A DNA stretch of 64,000 bases from Alphaproteobacteria bacterium (GCA_022825705.1 JAJDWH010000001.1:121418-185417), one strand, 5' to 3'. Positions 9,698 to 18,939 are shown, counted from the first letter of the stretch. Notes: a model not told the origin generated them from the sequence alone. Numbers and translations: made by a program.

Positions 9698-11671
9698 ATG
9701 ACCGGCGAAATAGGGCTGTTCGCCCTCATTCTTGCGTTCGGCGTCGCCTTGTTCCAAGGCACCGTGCCGCTGGTTGGCGCCGCCCGCAACGACGCGAATC
9801 TGATGGCCGTAGGCGACGTCTCGTCGGTGGTGCTCTGCGGGCTGGTCACGATTGCGATCGTGATGCTCGGGCACGGCTACGTCACGTCGGACTTCTCGCT
9901 CCTTAACGTCTGGCAGAACTCACATACGCTCAAGCCCCTGATCTACAAGATCAGCGGGGTATGGGGAAACCACGAAGGCTCCCTGGTCCTGTGGGTGCTG
10001 ATTCTCGCGATCTACGGCGCGGCACTGGCCGTGTTCGGTCGCCAAGTCCCGCCGGCGCTCCGCGCGCGTGCCCTCGCCATACAGGGTCTCATCGCCGCCG
10101 GGTTCCTAGCGTTCTCGATCTTCACCTCCAACCCGTTTGCACGCCTGATCCCGGTTCCGGTCGAAGGCATGGGTCTCAACCCGATCCTCCAGGACCCCGG
10201 TCTGGCATTCCACCCGCCCTGCCTCTACATGGGTTACGTCGGCCTGTCCGTTGCGTTCTCGTTTGCCATTGCCGGCCTGCTGGGCAAGGAGATCGACTCC
10301 ACGTGGGCGAAGCTCGCCCGCCCCTGGGTGCTCCTCGCCTGGTGTTTCCTGACCGCCGGCATCGCGCTGGGAAGCTGGTGGGCCTACTACGAGCTCGGCT
10401 GGGGCGGCTGGTGGTTCTGGGATCCGGTGGAAAACGCCTCTTTCATTCCATGGCTGATCGCCACCGCACTCCTGCACTCGCTCAGGGTCGCGGAAAAGCG
10501 GGACACGCTGAAAGCCTGGACGCTGCTTCTTTGCATCACCGGCTTCTCCCTTTCCCTGCTGGGCACGTTCCTTGTCCGCTCCGGCGCCATTACATCCGTG
10601 CACACGTTCGCGAGCGACCCTGCCCGCGGCCTCTTCATCCTGGCCTTCCTTGCGGCGGTAACCGGTGGCGCGTTTGCGCTGTTTGCCGTCCGTGCCCCGC
10701 GCATCCGGGCCGAAGGTCTGTTCGAGCCCGTGAGTCGGGAGGGAGCCCTCCTGCTGAACAACGTGTTCTTCGGTGCAGCCGCGGCAACCGTACTCCTCGG
10801 GACGCTGTATCCGATCTTCATGGAGGTTGCCGGCAGTCCACCGGTCAGCGTGGGCCCGCCTTACTACAACGCCGTCTTTCTGCCAATCGCAATTCCGGCC
10901 ATCGTGCTCGCCGCGATGGGACCTGCCATCCCCTGGAAGCGAGCGGATCTCCCGGGCGTGTTGCACCGGATGCGGTTTGCCGCGATTTGCGCCGTCGGCG
11001 CGGCGGTGCTGACGGGCGTGCTGCAACGAGATCCCGTCCCCATGGCGCTGGCCGGGTACGGTCTCGCGGCGTTTCTCGCGGCGGGAACGGTGCGCCAGTG
11101 GCTGGCGCGTCTGCGTCCTGCGCGCAGCCCCCGACGCCTGCTGCGGCGCGTGCGAAGTCTGCCGGCCTCCGCCCACGGCATGGCGCTCGCCCATATGGGC
11201 GTCGCCGTACTGGTGGTTGGCGTCACCGCGTCCAGCACCGCCCGGGTCGATGTCGAGCAGGTCATGCATCCCGGGGAAGCGCTGTCCCTAGCGCGCCACA
11301 GGATCGAATTCGCCGGCGTGGAAGACGTTGAGGGGCCCAACTACACCGCACTTCAAGGCCGGTTTCTCGTCACCGGCCCGGGCGGGAGCGCCACGACATT
11401 ATTGCCGGAACGGCGCGCCTACTTGGCTAGCGGCACGGCCACCACCGAGGCAGCCATCCTGGAAACCTTCGTCGGCGACATCTACGTGGTACTGGGTGAT
11501 CCTGTAGCGGATGGCGGCTGGGGAACGCGCCTGACCTTCAATCCCCTTATCTGGTGGATCTGGGGGGGCGCTTTTCTCAGCGTCCTCGGCGGGGCAGTGT
11601 CCATCGCCGAGCGGGCTCGACCCCGGATGTACGCGGCCGGTGCCCAGTCCGCGTCGGTGCAACCAGCATGA
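9698..11671 (+). CDS. ccmF: Cytochrome c maturation heme lyase CcmF
   Basis: This large integral membrane protein (657 residues) is the core of the heme-ligation complex that attaches heme to apocytochromes c. Many membrane spans are visible. The WGNHEGS motif near residue 88 and the tryptophan-rich WGGWWFWDPVENASFIPWL loop near 233 are diagnostic. The ATG at 9698 is preceded by GAGGGG. The last codon overlaps ccmG by 4 bases (ATGA), as do all junctions in this operon. ccmABCDE are not in the window, so the system is split. Confidence 0.95.
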   Translation: MTGEIGLFALILAFGVALFQGTVPLVGAARNDANLMAVGDVSSVVLCGLVTIAIVMLGHGYVTSDFSLLNVWQNSHTLKPLIYKISGVWGNHEGSLVLWVLILAIYGAALAVFGRQVPPALRARALAIQGLIAAGFLAFSIFTSNPFARLIPVPVEGMGLNPILQDPGLAFHPPCLYMGYVGLSVAFSFAIAGLLGKEIDSTWAKLARPWVLLAWCFLTAGIALGSWWAYYELGWGGWWFWDPVENASFIPWLIATALLHSLRVAEKRDTLKAWTLLLCITGFSLSLLGTFLVRSGAITSVHTFASDPARGLFILAFLAAVTGGAFALFAVRAPRIRAEGLFEPVSREGALLLNNVFFGAAAATVLLGTLYPIFMEVAGSPPVSVGPPYYNAVFLPIAIPAIVLAAMGPAIPWKRADLPGVLHRMRFAAICAVGAAVLTGVLQRDPVPMALAGYGLAAFLAAGTVRQWLARLRPARSPRRLLRRVRSLPASAHGMALAHMGVAVLVVGVTASSTARVDVEQVMHPGEALSLARHRIEFAGVEDVEGPNYTALQGRFLVTGPGGSATTLLPERRAYLASGTATTEAAILETFVGDIYVVLGDPVADGGWGTRLTFNPLIWWIWGGAFLSVLGGAVSIAERARPRMYAAGAQSASVQPA

Positions 11672-12222
11672 CCTATCGTCGAATCTATCTGTACGCGTTG
11701 CCGGCGATCGCGGTGATTGCACTCGCAGCCGTCTTTGCCGGGCGGCTGGCGACGCTGGACAACGGCACCGACGTGCCGCCTTCCGCCCGTCTCGATCAAC
11801 CCATGCCCCCGATCCAACTCGATTCCCTGTATCCGGACGGGCCCGCCCTCGATACCGAGAAACTGCGCGGAGCCCCGTACATCCTCAACGTTTGGGCGGA
11901 ATGGTGCGGCCCCTGCAAGATCGAGCACCCGCAGCTACTCGCCATGTCGCAACAGGGGATTCCCGTCTACGGGGTCAACTACAAGGACCGACCGGAGCTG
12001 GCTCTGGCGTTTCTCGCCGAACGCGGCGATCCCTTCCGTGCAATTGGCGCCGACCAGGACGGCCGGACCGGGATTGAGCTGGGAATTTTCGGAGTTCCGG
12101 AAACCTTCCTCGTGGACCGGGAGGGGTTCATCCGTCACCGGCACGCCGGCCCATTGAGCGAGGACGATCTGGAGCGGGTGTTCCTTCCCTTCCTGGCCCA
12201 TCTTCAGGAACCGGAAAGTTGA
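11668..12222 (+). CDS. ccmG: Thiol:disulfide interchange protein CcmG/DsbE
   Basis: This 184-residue protein has one N-terminal membrane anchor (residues about 5-25) and a periplasmic thioredoxin domain with the reducing motif WCGPC near 79-83, followed by cis-Pro in FGVPETFLVD. It keeps the CXXCH cysteines of apocytochrome c reduced before heme attachment. It starts inside the ccmF stop and ends on the ccmH start, so translation is coupled. Confidence 0.94.
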   Translation: MTYRRIYLYALPAIAVIALAAVFAGRLATLDNGTDVPPSARLDQPMPPIQLDSLYPDGPALDTEKLRGAPYILNVWAEWCGPCKIEHPQLLAMSQQGIPVYGVNYKDRPELALAFLAERGDPFRAIGADQDGRTGIELGIFGVPETFLVDREGFIRHRHAGPLSEDDLERVFLPFLAHLQEPES

Positions 12223-12629
12223 CGACGGCCGCGCCGGTTATCGGACTCGTTGCCCTGCTGCCAATCCTGGCGAGTGTTCCCGCGACCGCCGAGACCGCCG
12301 ACGAACGGGTGCGGGCGCTGGCTGCCGAGCTCCGCTGCGTCGTCTGCCAGAACCAGTCCCTGCTCGATTCCGATGCCGACCTGGCGAAGGACATGCGGGC
12401 ACTCATCCGCGAGCGCGTCGCAGCCGGCGATCCCGACGAGGCGATCGTCGATTTCCTCGTCGAGCGTTACGGAGATTTCATCCTCCTGCAGCCCCCGTTC
12501 AAGCCTGCCACCTGGTTCCTGTGGCTTGGCCCGCTGGCGTTTCTCCTGCTGGCACTGGCCCTTGCCCGGACCCGGGTCAGGCGGGCCCGGAGTCGCCGCA
12601 GCGATCCTGACGATCCAGGAGCTTCATGA
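12219..12629 (+). CDS. ccmH: Cytochrome c maturation protein CcmH (CycL type)
   Basis: This 136-residue protein has a signal peptide, the redox motif LRCVVCQNQSLLDSDADLAKDMR characteristic family block (RCxxC with Cys near 39 and 42), and a C-terminal membrane anchor followed by a basic tail. It receives electrons from CcmG or apocytochrome c. It is the short form, with the TPR part encoded separately as ccmI. The TTG start overlaps the ccmG TGA. Confidence 0.93.
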   Translation: MTTAAPVIGLVALLPILASVPATAETADERVRALAAELRCVVCQNQSLLDSDADLAKDMRALIRERVAAGDPDEAIVDFLVERYGDFILLQPPFKPATWFLWLGPLAFLLLALALARTRVRRARSRRSDPDDPGAS

Positions 12630-13732
12630 CATTCCTCCTGGTCGTTACCGGCATCTCCGTTGCCGTCATCGCTGCGCTGCTGCTGGGTCTCCGCGCCAGA
12701 CCCGACAACCGCCTGCGGGGGCTGGCAGGCGTCGGCACGTTCGCCATCCCGCTCGGGGCGGTGGCCGTGTACCTGGCTATCGGCAGCCCTGGTTTCATTG
12801 ATCCCCAGGCGTCGCTGGATGACGGGGATACGCTGATTTCCCTGCTGGAGCGTCAGGTTGCGTCGCAGCCGGACTTGCCAGGTCCTCTGATGAACCTTGC
12901 ACAAGCTTTTGACGAAGCAGGCCGTCCCGTGGAAGCAGCCACCCTGTGGCGCCGCGCGGCCGCGCTGGGGGGTGACGAGCAGGCAGACGCCCTGGCGCAC
13001 GCCGCGCAATCGTTGATCATGGCGAACGAAGGCACCGTCACGGCCGAAGCCACCGCACTGATCGCCGAAGCGCTCGCCGTGGAGCCCGCCCACCTGCCGG
13101 CGCGATTTTACGCCGGCCTGGCGGAACTCCAGGCCGGACAGCCGGCGGATGCGCTCGCCACGTGGAGCTCACTGCTCACGGACCTGCCGCCCGACGCCGA
13201 ATTCCGGCCAATGGTCGAAAGCGGCATCCGAGAGGCCGCAGCTCGCGCGAACCTGCCCTCTCCCCTGCCCGACGCCACGCCGCAACTTCCGGACGATGCC
13301 CAGATCCGGGCCATGGTGGACGGGCTGGCTGCACGACTGGCCGAGAACCCGGACGACCTGGAAGGGTGGAAACGGCTGGGGCGGTCCCGCCGGGTCCTAA
13401 ACCAGTTCAATCTCAGCCACGAGGCCTACCTGCGGGCCGTCGCGCTCGCACCCGAGGATCCCGAGGCCCTTGCCGGGGCCGCGGAGGCACTTACCTTAGG
13501 ATCGGAGGATCCGGCCGAGCCCCCGGAAGAGGCGCTCATCCTGTTTCGCCGGGTGCTCGACGTTGACCCGGATCATGCCCTGGCCCTGTACGTCGTCGGA
13601 GAAGCGGCAGCACGGCAAGACGACAAGGACACCGCCCGGGCCATGCTCGGCCGACTGCTGCAGCGAATCCCGCCCGACGAACCGATGCGTCAGGCCATTG
13701 CCGACCGTCTTGAGCAACTTGACCTCAAGTAG
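12626..13732 (+). CDS. ccmI: Cytochrome c maturation TPR protein CcmI
   Basis: This 368-residue protein has two N-terminal membrane helices (about 3-22 and 33-50) and a large periplasmic part made of TPR-like helical repeats, for example LPGPLMNLAQAFDEAG near 85 and DDLEGWKRLGRS near 245. It acts as an apocytochrome c chaperone delivering substrate to CcmF/CcmH. It starts within the ccmH stop (ATGA) and is the last gene of the operon. No obvious terminator hairpin with a T-tract follows. Confidence 0.88.
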   Translation: MTFLLVVTGISVAVIAALLLGLRARPDNRLRGLAGVGTFAIPLGAVAVYLAIGSPGFIDPQASLDDGDTLISLLERQVASQPDLPGPLMNLAQAFDEAGRPVEAATLWRRAAALGGDEQADALAHAAQSLIMANEGTVTAEATALIAEALAVEPAHLPARFYAGLAELQAGQPADALATWSSLLTDLPPDAEFRPMVESGIREAAARANLPSPLPDATPQLPDDAQIRAMVDGLAARLAENPDDLEGWKRLGRSRRVLNQFNLSHEAYLRAVALAPEDPEALAGAAEALTLGSEDPAEPPEEALILFRRVLDVDPDHALALYVVGEAAARQDDKDTARAMLGRLLQRIPPDEPMRQAIADRLEQLDLK

Positions 13733-13836
13733 CCAGGACCTGAACGCGCCCGCCGCTCACTGACTCCGCACGCGGCCTATTGGCTCGACCCACCGGGCGG
13801 CAGTCTCCGTCGCGCGCCCGGCCGGTTCCGGGAAGT

Positions 13837-14703
13837 TCAGGCCGCCTGTCTGGCCCGCGGTTGTTCGTAGATGACCTCCTCCTGATCGTCCGGGACGTAA
13901 AAGTAATCGCCCGGTCGCGGGTCGTGCCCGAGATCACCCAGAAGTCGGCGCTGGCGCGGCGTACATGAATCCATGACCCCTGTCATGGTGGGAAAGTCAT
14001 ACGTCTTCAGGAACATCTGCGCATAGTTGTAGAGCAGTGTCTTGCGACCCTTGCCGGAGTGATTCGGCGCCGGCCCATGCCACAGCGCGTGGCTGAACAG
14101 GTAGCAGTCGCCGGCATCGCCGCCCAGCTGGACAGCTCCCGGCGTGTGGGGAGTGGGCGCGGCGTCACAGTCGAACGGGATCTGCCGAAGGTGACTTCCC
14201 GGGAAGACCGTGAAGTTGCCGCAGTCGGTTCCCTCGACATCGGTGAGCAGGTACAGGGCCTTCATCGCGAGCGGCTTGCTGGTTTCCGTCACGCGGATCC
14301 TTCGGAGCGCCTCGCCTCCATCCGTGTGCGTGAAGCCGGGAAATTCCGTGGTCGGGGCCCGAACGATGGCCTGCGTCATGCTGAGGACAATGTAGGGCCC
14401 CATCAACTCCAGGATTCGGTCGAACACGTTGGGCCGGTCGACCATGTCCAGGAAGGGCTGCGCGTACCCCATGATGTCCCGCCGGTCCATGAACGAGTTG
14501 GGGTCGTCCGCGGTCGGGTTGCGCTCCACCCAGGCGTAATGGCCGCGCGGCACGTCCGGCGTGGGCTCCCATCCCGGCTGATGCCGGATCGAGTCGATCA
14601 ATCCGCTGTACAGCGCAACTTCGCGGGGATCCAATGCTCCCTTCAAGTGGATGTAACCGTCTACCGCCCACTGGCGGCGCTGCTCATCGGTCAAGGTCGG
14701 CAT
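13837..14703 (-). CDS. Phytanoyl-CoA dioxygenase (PhyH) family protein
   Basis: This 288-residue protein is a non-heme Fe(II)/2-oxoglutarate-dependent oxygenase. The iron triad is visible as FTHTDGG (HxD) and a distal His in HALWHGPAPNHSG, followed by the 2-oxoglutarate Arg in GKGRKTLLYNY. Members hydroxylate very varied small molecules, so the substrate is unknown. It stands alone on the minus strand. A second, distinct PhyH protein is encoded at 41.4 kb. Confidence 0.85.
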   Translation of the reverse strand: MPTLTDEQRRQWAVDGYIHLKGALDPREVALYSGLIDSIRHQPGWEPTPDVPRGHYAWVERNPTADDPNSFMDRRDIMGYAQPFLDMVDRPNVFDRILELMGPYIVLSMTQAIVRAPTTEFPGFTHTDGGEALRRIRVTETSKPLAMKALYLLTDVEGTDCGNFTVFPGSHLRQIPFDCDAAPTPHTPGAVQLGGDAGDCYLFSHALWHGPAPNHSGKGRKTLLYNYAQMFLKTYDFPTMTGVMDSCTPRQRRLLGDLGHDPRPGDYFYVPDDQEEVIYEQPRARQAA

Positions 14704-14951
14704 AGCCGGGCCCTCCTTCGGATCAGAGCACGAGATCCAACGTCAGGTTATTCCATTCTGCTGGCGGTAGCACACCGTCTTTCGTGCATCGTCAGGTGCG
14801 GTCACCGGCCGGCGCGGGTCCGCGCGCCACGACCGCAGCAACGAGCAGTCCGCCGGTCAACACAGCGGACTCCCCGTGCGCGGCCCAAACCCGGCCCGCC
14901 TCGCCGCCACAAGGATGTTTCATCGCCTCACGGCGCCGAAACAGAACCCGG

Positions 14952-15497
14952 TCAGTCGGCTTCGAGCTCGGTATCCCAATACAGGTAGTCCCGCCAGCTC
15001 TCGTGCAGGTAGTTGGGGGGAAAGCCCGGCGCGCGCGCATGAAGCTCGCGCTCGGTCGGCGCCCTAGGCTCCCGGATCAGGCGCATGCCGATCTCGTCGA
15101 GAAGATGATTACCCTTCACGAAGTTGCAGGGAGCGCAAGCGGCGACCACGTTGTCCCAGGAGGTCCGCCCACCCCTGGATTTCGGCAGGATATGATCGAA
15201 CGTGAGGTCGGACACGGGTTCACGGGCCCCGCAGTACTGACACGTGAAACGGTCTCGAAGAAACAGGTTGAAGCGCGTGAAAGCGGGGGTCCGATTGCCC
15301 TTGATGTATCGCTTCAGGGCCACCACGCTCGGGAGCCGCATCGACAACGTGGCCGACCGGACGACCTGGTCGTACTCGGCGACGATGCTGACCCGCTCAA
15401 GAAACACGGCCCGCACCGTGTCCTGCCAAGGCAACAGCGACAGCGGAAAGTACCGGAGCGGCCGATAGTCGGCGTTAAGTACCAGCGCCGGATTCAT
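14952..15497 (-). CDS. HNH endonuclease domain protein
   Basis: This 181-residue protein carries a clear HNH nuclease module: zinc-binding CQYCG, DHILPKSRGG with the catalytic His, the Asn in SWDNVVAAC and the second CAPC pair. The N-terminal part (ALVLNADYRPL) and C-terminal SWRDYLYW match the widespread chromosomal family of single-domain HNH proteins of unknown role, not a homing endonuclease in an intron. The ATG at 15497 begins the conserved MNPALVLNADY block; a GTG 21 bases upstream is possible. Confidence 0.88.
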   Translation of the reverse strand: MNPALVLNADYRPLRYFPLSLLPWQDTVRAVFLERVSIVAEYDQVVRSATLSMRLPSVVALKRYIKGNRTPAFTRFNLFLRDRFTCQYCGAREPVSDLTFDHILPKSRGGRTSWDNVVAACAPCNFVKGNHLLDEIGMRLIREPRAPTERELHARAPGFPPNYLHESWRDYLYWDTELEAD

Positions 15498-15625
15498 GTG
15501 AAGCTCGAGCGCCACCACGTGTTTCCCGATCCGTTACCGGCAGTTCCGGCGGCAAGTGTATAGAAGAGCGTCGGAATTTGGGACACCATGCGCGCGGTCC
15601 GGAAATGTGTCGCAAGGAGAAGTTT

Positions 15626-16849
15626 GTGCCGGAAACGCTTGAAGGTATACGAGTGCTTGACCTCAGTCGGGTTCTCGCCGGGCCATGGTGCGCCCAGTGT
15701 CTCGGGGATCTCGGCGCAGAGGTCATCAAGGTCGAGCGGCCCGGCACCGGCGATGACACACGTCATTGGGGGCCGCCGTTCCTGCAGATGGAAACCGGTG
15801 AGGGACCGGGCGAAAGCGCCTACTTCCAGTCAGCGAACCGCGGCAAGCGGTCCATTACCGTCAACCTGGCCGACCTTGACGGACAGCAGATCATCAGGGA
15901 ACTGGCTGGCCAGTCCGACGTGCTGGTCGAGAATTACCGCGTGGGCGGATTGGCCCGCTTCGGCCTGGACTACGAGTCGCTATCCGCCGTCAACCCGCGA
16001 CTGATCTACTGCTCGATCACCGGCTTCGGCCAGACAGGGCCGGCACGGATGCGGCCCGGCTACGACTTCATGATCCAGGCCGAGGGCGGGCTCATGAGCC
16101 TCACCGGCGAAGCCGACGACCGGCCGGGAGGTGGCCCGACCAAGACGGGACTGGCGGTCAGCGACCTCTTTACCGGCATGTACGCCGTCCAGGCGGTGCT
16201 CGCTGCCATCCTGGAGCGCGAGCGCAGCGGGCAGGGCCAGCACATCGATCTGGCGTTGCTGGATTCCACGATAGCCGGTCTCTCGATGATGGCGATCTCC
16301 GGACTGATCACGGGCACGTCGCCACCCCGCCTCGGCAATGCACACCCGCATGTGGTCCCCTATCGGCTGTACCCGACCGCCGATCGCCCCATGGTGGTTG
16401 CCGTCGGCAATAACGCGCAATTCGCCCGCTTTGCCTCAGCGATCGGACTTTCCCACCTGGCCACAGATTCCCGTTTCGCGACCAACCGTGACCGGTTGCA
16501 GCACCGGGAGGTCCTGGACGGCCTCATCGAGAACCAAATGCGTGGTCAGCCGTTCAGCCACTGGGACGCCGCGCTCACAGCTGCGGACATTCCGTTTGCA
16601 CCGGTGAATACCGTGCTCGACGCCCTCAACCTTGAACAGACGAGAGCACGCGGAATGCGCATCGAGCTCCCGCATGCAAGTGGCGGCACCGTCCCGAGTC
16701 CCGGGAATCCCATCCGGCTGTCCCGAACGCCCGTGCGGTACCGGGGAGCCGCACCGGCACTGGGCGGTGATACTGATTCGATTCTCCGTGAAGTCCTGGG
16801 GAAAAGCTCCCGGGAAGTGAAGCGCCTGCGTGCAGGGGGCAGCATCTAG
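15626..16849 (+). CDS. CaiB/BaiF-type (class III) CoA transferase
   Basis: This 407-residue enzyme transfers CoA between carboxylic acids. The conserved GIRVLDLSRVLAGPWCAQCLGDLGAEVIKVE start, the YCSITGFGQTGP block and the catalytic Asp in GYDFMIQAEGGLMS are all present. The substrate is not readable from sequence; glutarate is an inviting possibility given gcdH at 5.8 kb, but that is conjecture. The GTG at 15626 is chosen because AAGGAG lies 6 bases upstream and the family N-terminus begins there. Confidence 0.9.
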   Translation: MPETLEGIRVLDLSRVLAGPWCAQCLGDLGAEVIKVERPGTGDDTRHWGPPFLQMETGEGPGESAYFQSANRGKRSITVNLADLDGQQIIRELAGQSDVLVENYRVGGLARFGLDYESLSAVNPRLIYCSITGFGQTGPARMRPGYDFMIQAEGGLMSLTGEADDRPGGGPTKTGLAVSDLFTGMYAVQAVLAAILERERSGQGQHIDLALLDSTIAGLSMMAISGLITGTSPPRLGNAHPHVVPYRLYPTADRPMVVAVGNNAQFARFASAIGLSHLATDSRFATNRDRLQHREVLDGLIENQMRGQPFSHWDAALTAADIPFAPVNTVLDALNLEQTRARGMRIELPHASGGTVPSPGNPIRLSRTPVRYRGAAPALGGDTDSILREVLGKSSREVKRLRAGGSI

Positions 16850-17059
16850 CCCGGTCGCCTCGTCCCGCTGTAGCGCCACGAGGGCGGGATCCCCGAGGAT
16901 GGTTATGTCAGGCTTAGCAGCACCCAAGAGGGAAGCCGAGTGACGTCCTGAGCTGTGTCGGAGCAATGACGAAGTGCGCTCGAAGCACCTCGATGCAATG
17001 GCGGAAACCGGTCAAATGGCCGCCTGAAACTGTCCAATCCCAGAGCCCCACCCTATCCG

Positions 17060-17466
17060 TCAATCGGAAGCCCGTAGATCAATGACCTCTAGTCTTGGGA
17101 TGCCAGCGAAATCCCGCGCTTTTCGCGTCATCAAGACGGCGCCATATGACGCTGCAGTGACCCCGATCGCGATGTCCGCAGATCGCCTGCGAGGAGAGCC
17201 AAGTTGCCGAAACACATCGGCAGCAGCGACTGCCAGCAATTCGGAAAAGGGGACGATTCCGTCCTCGGCAAACAGTGCGCGAGCCGTGGCGAGTTGTTCG
17301 GGAGTGCGCGGACCTCGCGAGAACTCGTACCAAGCGACCGCGCTGATACAGAGCGCTTGACCGAAGGCCGCGACCTGCAGCAGCCGCGACCTGCAGCAGC
17401 CGCTGCCGCTCCGGACCGGCTGCCGAGAGAGCACAGATCAGGAATTCCGTATGCGTGCAGGGCCGT
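17060..17466 (-). pseudogene. PIN-domain toxin (VapC type), frame-broken N-terminus
   Basis: The reading frame from 17434 down to 17060 encodes the C-terminal two thirds of a PIN ribonuclease: ISAVAWYEF with the conserved Glu, SADIAIGVTAASYGAVLMTRKARDFAGIP with the later acidic residues, and EVIDL at the end. The first 30 residues are Arg/Cys-rich nonsense and lack the DTS motif. A perfect 16-bp tandem duplication (cgacctgcagcagccg at 17371-17386 and 17387-17402) accounts for this: removing one copy joins the frame ICALSAAGPERQRLLQVAAFGQALCISAVAW smoothly, but a further lesion is still needed to reach a start codon. It lies directly after the antitoxin gene. Confidence 0.6.
17371..17402. repeat. 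Perfect 16-bp tandem duplication inside the vapC-like gene
   Basis: Two adjacent copies of cgacctgcagcagccg sit in the 5' part of the PIN-domain gene. Sixteen is not a multiple of three, so the duplication shifts the frame. Confidence 0.9.
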
Positions 17467-17720
17467 CAGAAGTCCTCGTCTTCCTCCCTTAAACGGCGTA
17501 CTTCTTCAACAGGGTCGTGGTCCTGAAATAGATCGAACAGCCGTTCAAGCGCCTGTACCCGTTCGGCGCGTCGAGCCGGAGAAACTCCGAGCTCCGTGTC
17601 TCGGTGATGGAGCACGGTCCGGCGAATCGCTTCGGAAATCGAGCATCCATATCGTTGCGCGAGAGCGCGCGCGGCGGAATGCACGTCTTCGTCAAGCATG
17701 AGAATCGTTCGAATCGCCAT
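17466..17720 (-). CDS. Ribbon-helix-helix antitoxin (VapB-like)
   Basis: This 84-residue protein starts with a short RHH-like segment (MAIRTILMLDEDVHSAARALAQRYGCSISEAI region, residues 1-35) and ends in an acidic helix that would wrap the toxin. It fits antitoxins paired with PIN toxins, and a PIN gene follows immediately on the same strand. Because the toxin frame is broken, the antitoxin may persist as a solitary regulator. Confidence 0.7.
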   Translation of the reverse strand: MAIRTILMLDEDVHSAARALAQRYGCSISEAIRRTVLHHRDTELGVSPARRAERVQALERLFDLFQDHDPVEEVRRLREEDEDF

Positions 17721-18184
17721 GACTTATGCCGTGATGCATGGGTCATTCATGCCACTTCTTCGTCGAACATAGGCAGTTCAATCCACTGAGTCTGCGACCC
17801 GAACTGCGAACAGCAACAACCTGATTCTTTGTTCGGACGGATTCCCGCACGCACCTGACGACACGACGGTCAGTGTGACCGTGGCGGGGGGGGGATATTG
17901 CGATGGGCCCAGCCTGAAAACGGGCGCCCAGATTGGCAACTGGCAGGCTCAATTGCTTCCTCCTTCGCGACTCGGCAGAAGGAAACGCGTGTCCAGCGCG
18001 GGGCCTGAAGAAAGTCCAGATCAACTCGCGAGTCCTGTTGCAGGCCTCAGTCCGGGTCAGCCAGCAGCGGGCAAAGCCGGCAAGACCGCAATAATGGAAC
18101 GGCGTGATGGACTGCGCACCCGTGTCTACGCGCCAGCCATCCTTCTGCTGGAGCCGCCACCGACCATTCACTACCATTGCGACC

Positions 18185-18233
18185 GGATCACGGGATGGGG
18201 CCTGACCACCGTCAAGTTCAGGCCCCGTGATCC
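18185..18233. repeat. Inverted repeat, 16-bp stem with a 5-base bulge
   Basis: The right arm tcaggccccgtgatcc (18218-18233) is the reverse complement of the left arm 18185-18205 once 5 extra bases (atggg) are looped out; the loop is 12 bases. No T-tract follows, so it is not a plain intrinsic terminator. It lies 38 bases before the start of the secreted protein gene. Confidence 0.6.
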
Positions 18234-18270
18234 CGCGTTGACCGCACAACTGTTTCCATGGCGAGGTCCA

Positions 18271-18939
18271 GTGTTGCCGCCCTCAACCACCACACGACGC
18301 CTGATCCCCTGCGCACTCTGGGCCATTGGGCTGCTCGCAATCATGGTCACTGCCGGACAGCCGGTTCAGGCAGCCAGTGATGACGAGACAAGATTCAAGC
18401 AGATTCGCCCGCAATTCATCGCCGCATTGGGTGACCCGGGTGCGAACTCGGGGAGTGGCGCACAACAGTGGGGGCTCTGGCGTCTGGACCCGGGCCCACG
18501 GGGAGTGTGGCTGAAGCACTACGAGCGATTGCAGGCCGCAGGCGGAGTCGCGCCGGCTCGGTGGAAATTCGACGAGGCGGACTGGTGGGTGGAAGAAAAC
18601 GGCCTCATCATGGAGAAGCCGCAATTTCCGCTTCCTCCTGGCCAGTACGTTGTCACTGGTGGACGCGAGGTCACGACCGTGCTGACGGTCCATCCCATGG
18701 ACCAGGACGGTGATCAGCGCTGGGAGTTACGGGGCAATGCCACGATCCATGACGTGACGCATCTGCGATGCCGTTCCGCACGCTACACGCCGGCGACCCC
18801 CGACCGCTCGTGCTCGCCAGCCAAGGCGCAAATGACCGAGTTCCCGGTGGCTCCGGGAGGCCTGATGCCGCCGGTCGAGGGCTGCAACAAGCAGGACTAT
18901 TCGGTTCTCTTCATCATCGGCGTGGCCGTGGAAGGCTGA
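18271..18939 (+). CDS. Secreted protein of unknown function
   Basis: From the GTG at 18271 the frame encodes 222 residues with a signal peptide (TTTRRLIPCALWAIGLLAIM, cleavage probably after VQAA) and a mature domain rich in Trp and Pro (GLWRLDPGPRGVWLKHY, ADWWVEENGL). Three or four Cys late in the protein (LRCRSA, DRSCSPA, EGCNKQ) suggest disulfides, hence a periplasmic or extracellular place. I do not recognise the family. GAGG lies 5 bases upstream of the GTG. The frame is open far upstream but without coding character. It is followed by a clear terminator. Confidence 0.65.
   Translation: MLPPSTTTRRLIPCALWAIGLLAIMVTAGQPVQAASDDETRFKQIRPQFIAALGDPGANSGSGAQQWGLWRLDPGPRGVWLKHYERLQAAGGVAPARWKFDEADWWVEENGLIMEKPQFPLPPGQYVVTGGREVTTVLTVHPMDQDGDQRWELRGNATIHDVTHLRCRSARYTPATPDRSCSPAKAQMTEFPVAPGGLMPPVEGCNKQDYSVLFIIGVAVEG

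Noticed and set aside
14784-15563. 259-codon plus-strand frame over the HNH gene
   Set aside because: The minus strand encodes a full HNH protein with its zinc Cys pairs; this frame is its shadow.
16850-17059. Possible terminator (tcccgc ... gcggga) after the CoA transferase
   Set aside because: Only six base pairs with a long loop and no T-tract.
18000-18180. RNase P RNA, suggested by GAAAGTCC near 18010 and GGCAAAGCCGGC downstream
   Set aside because: The other conserved blocks of RNase P RNA (ACAGNRA, AGANAGA and the closing ACAGAACCCGGCTTA) are not visible at the expected distances.
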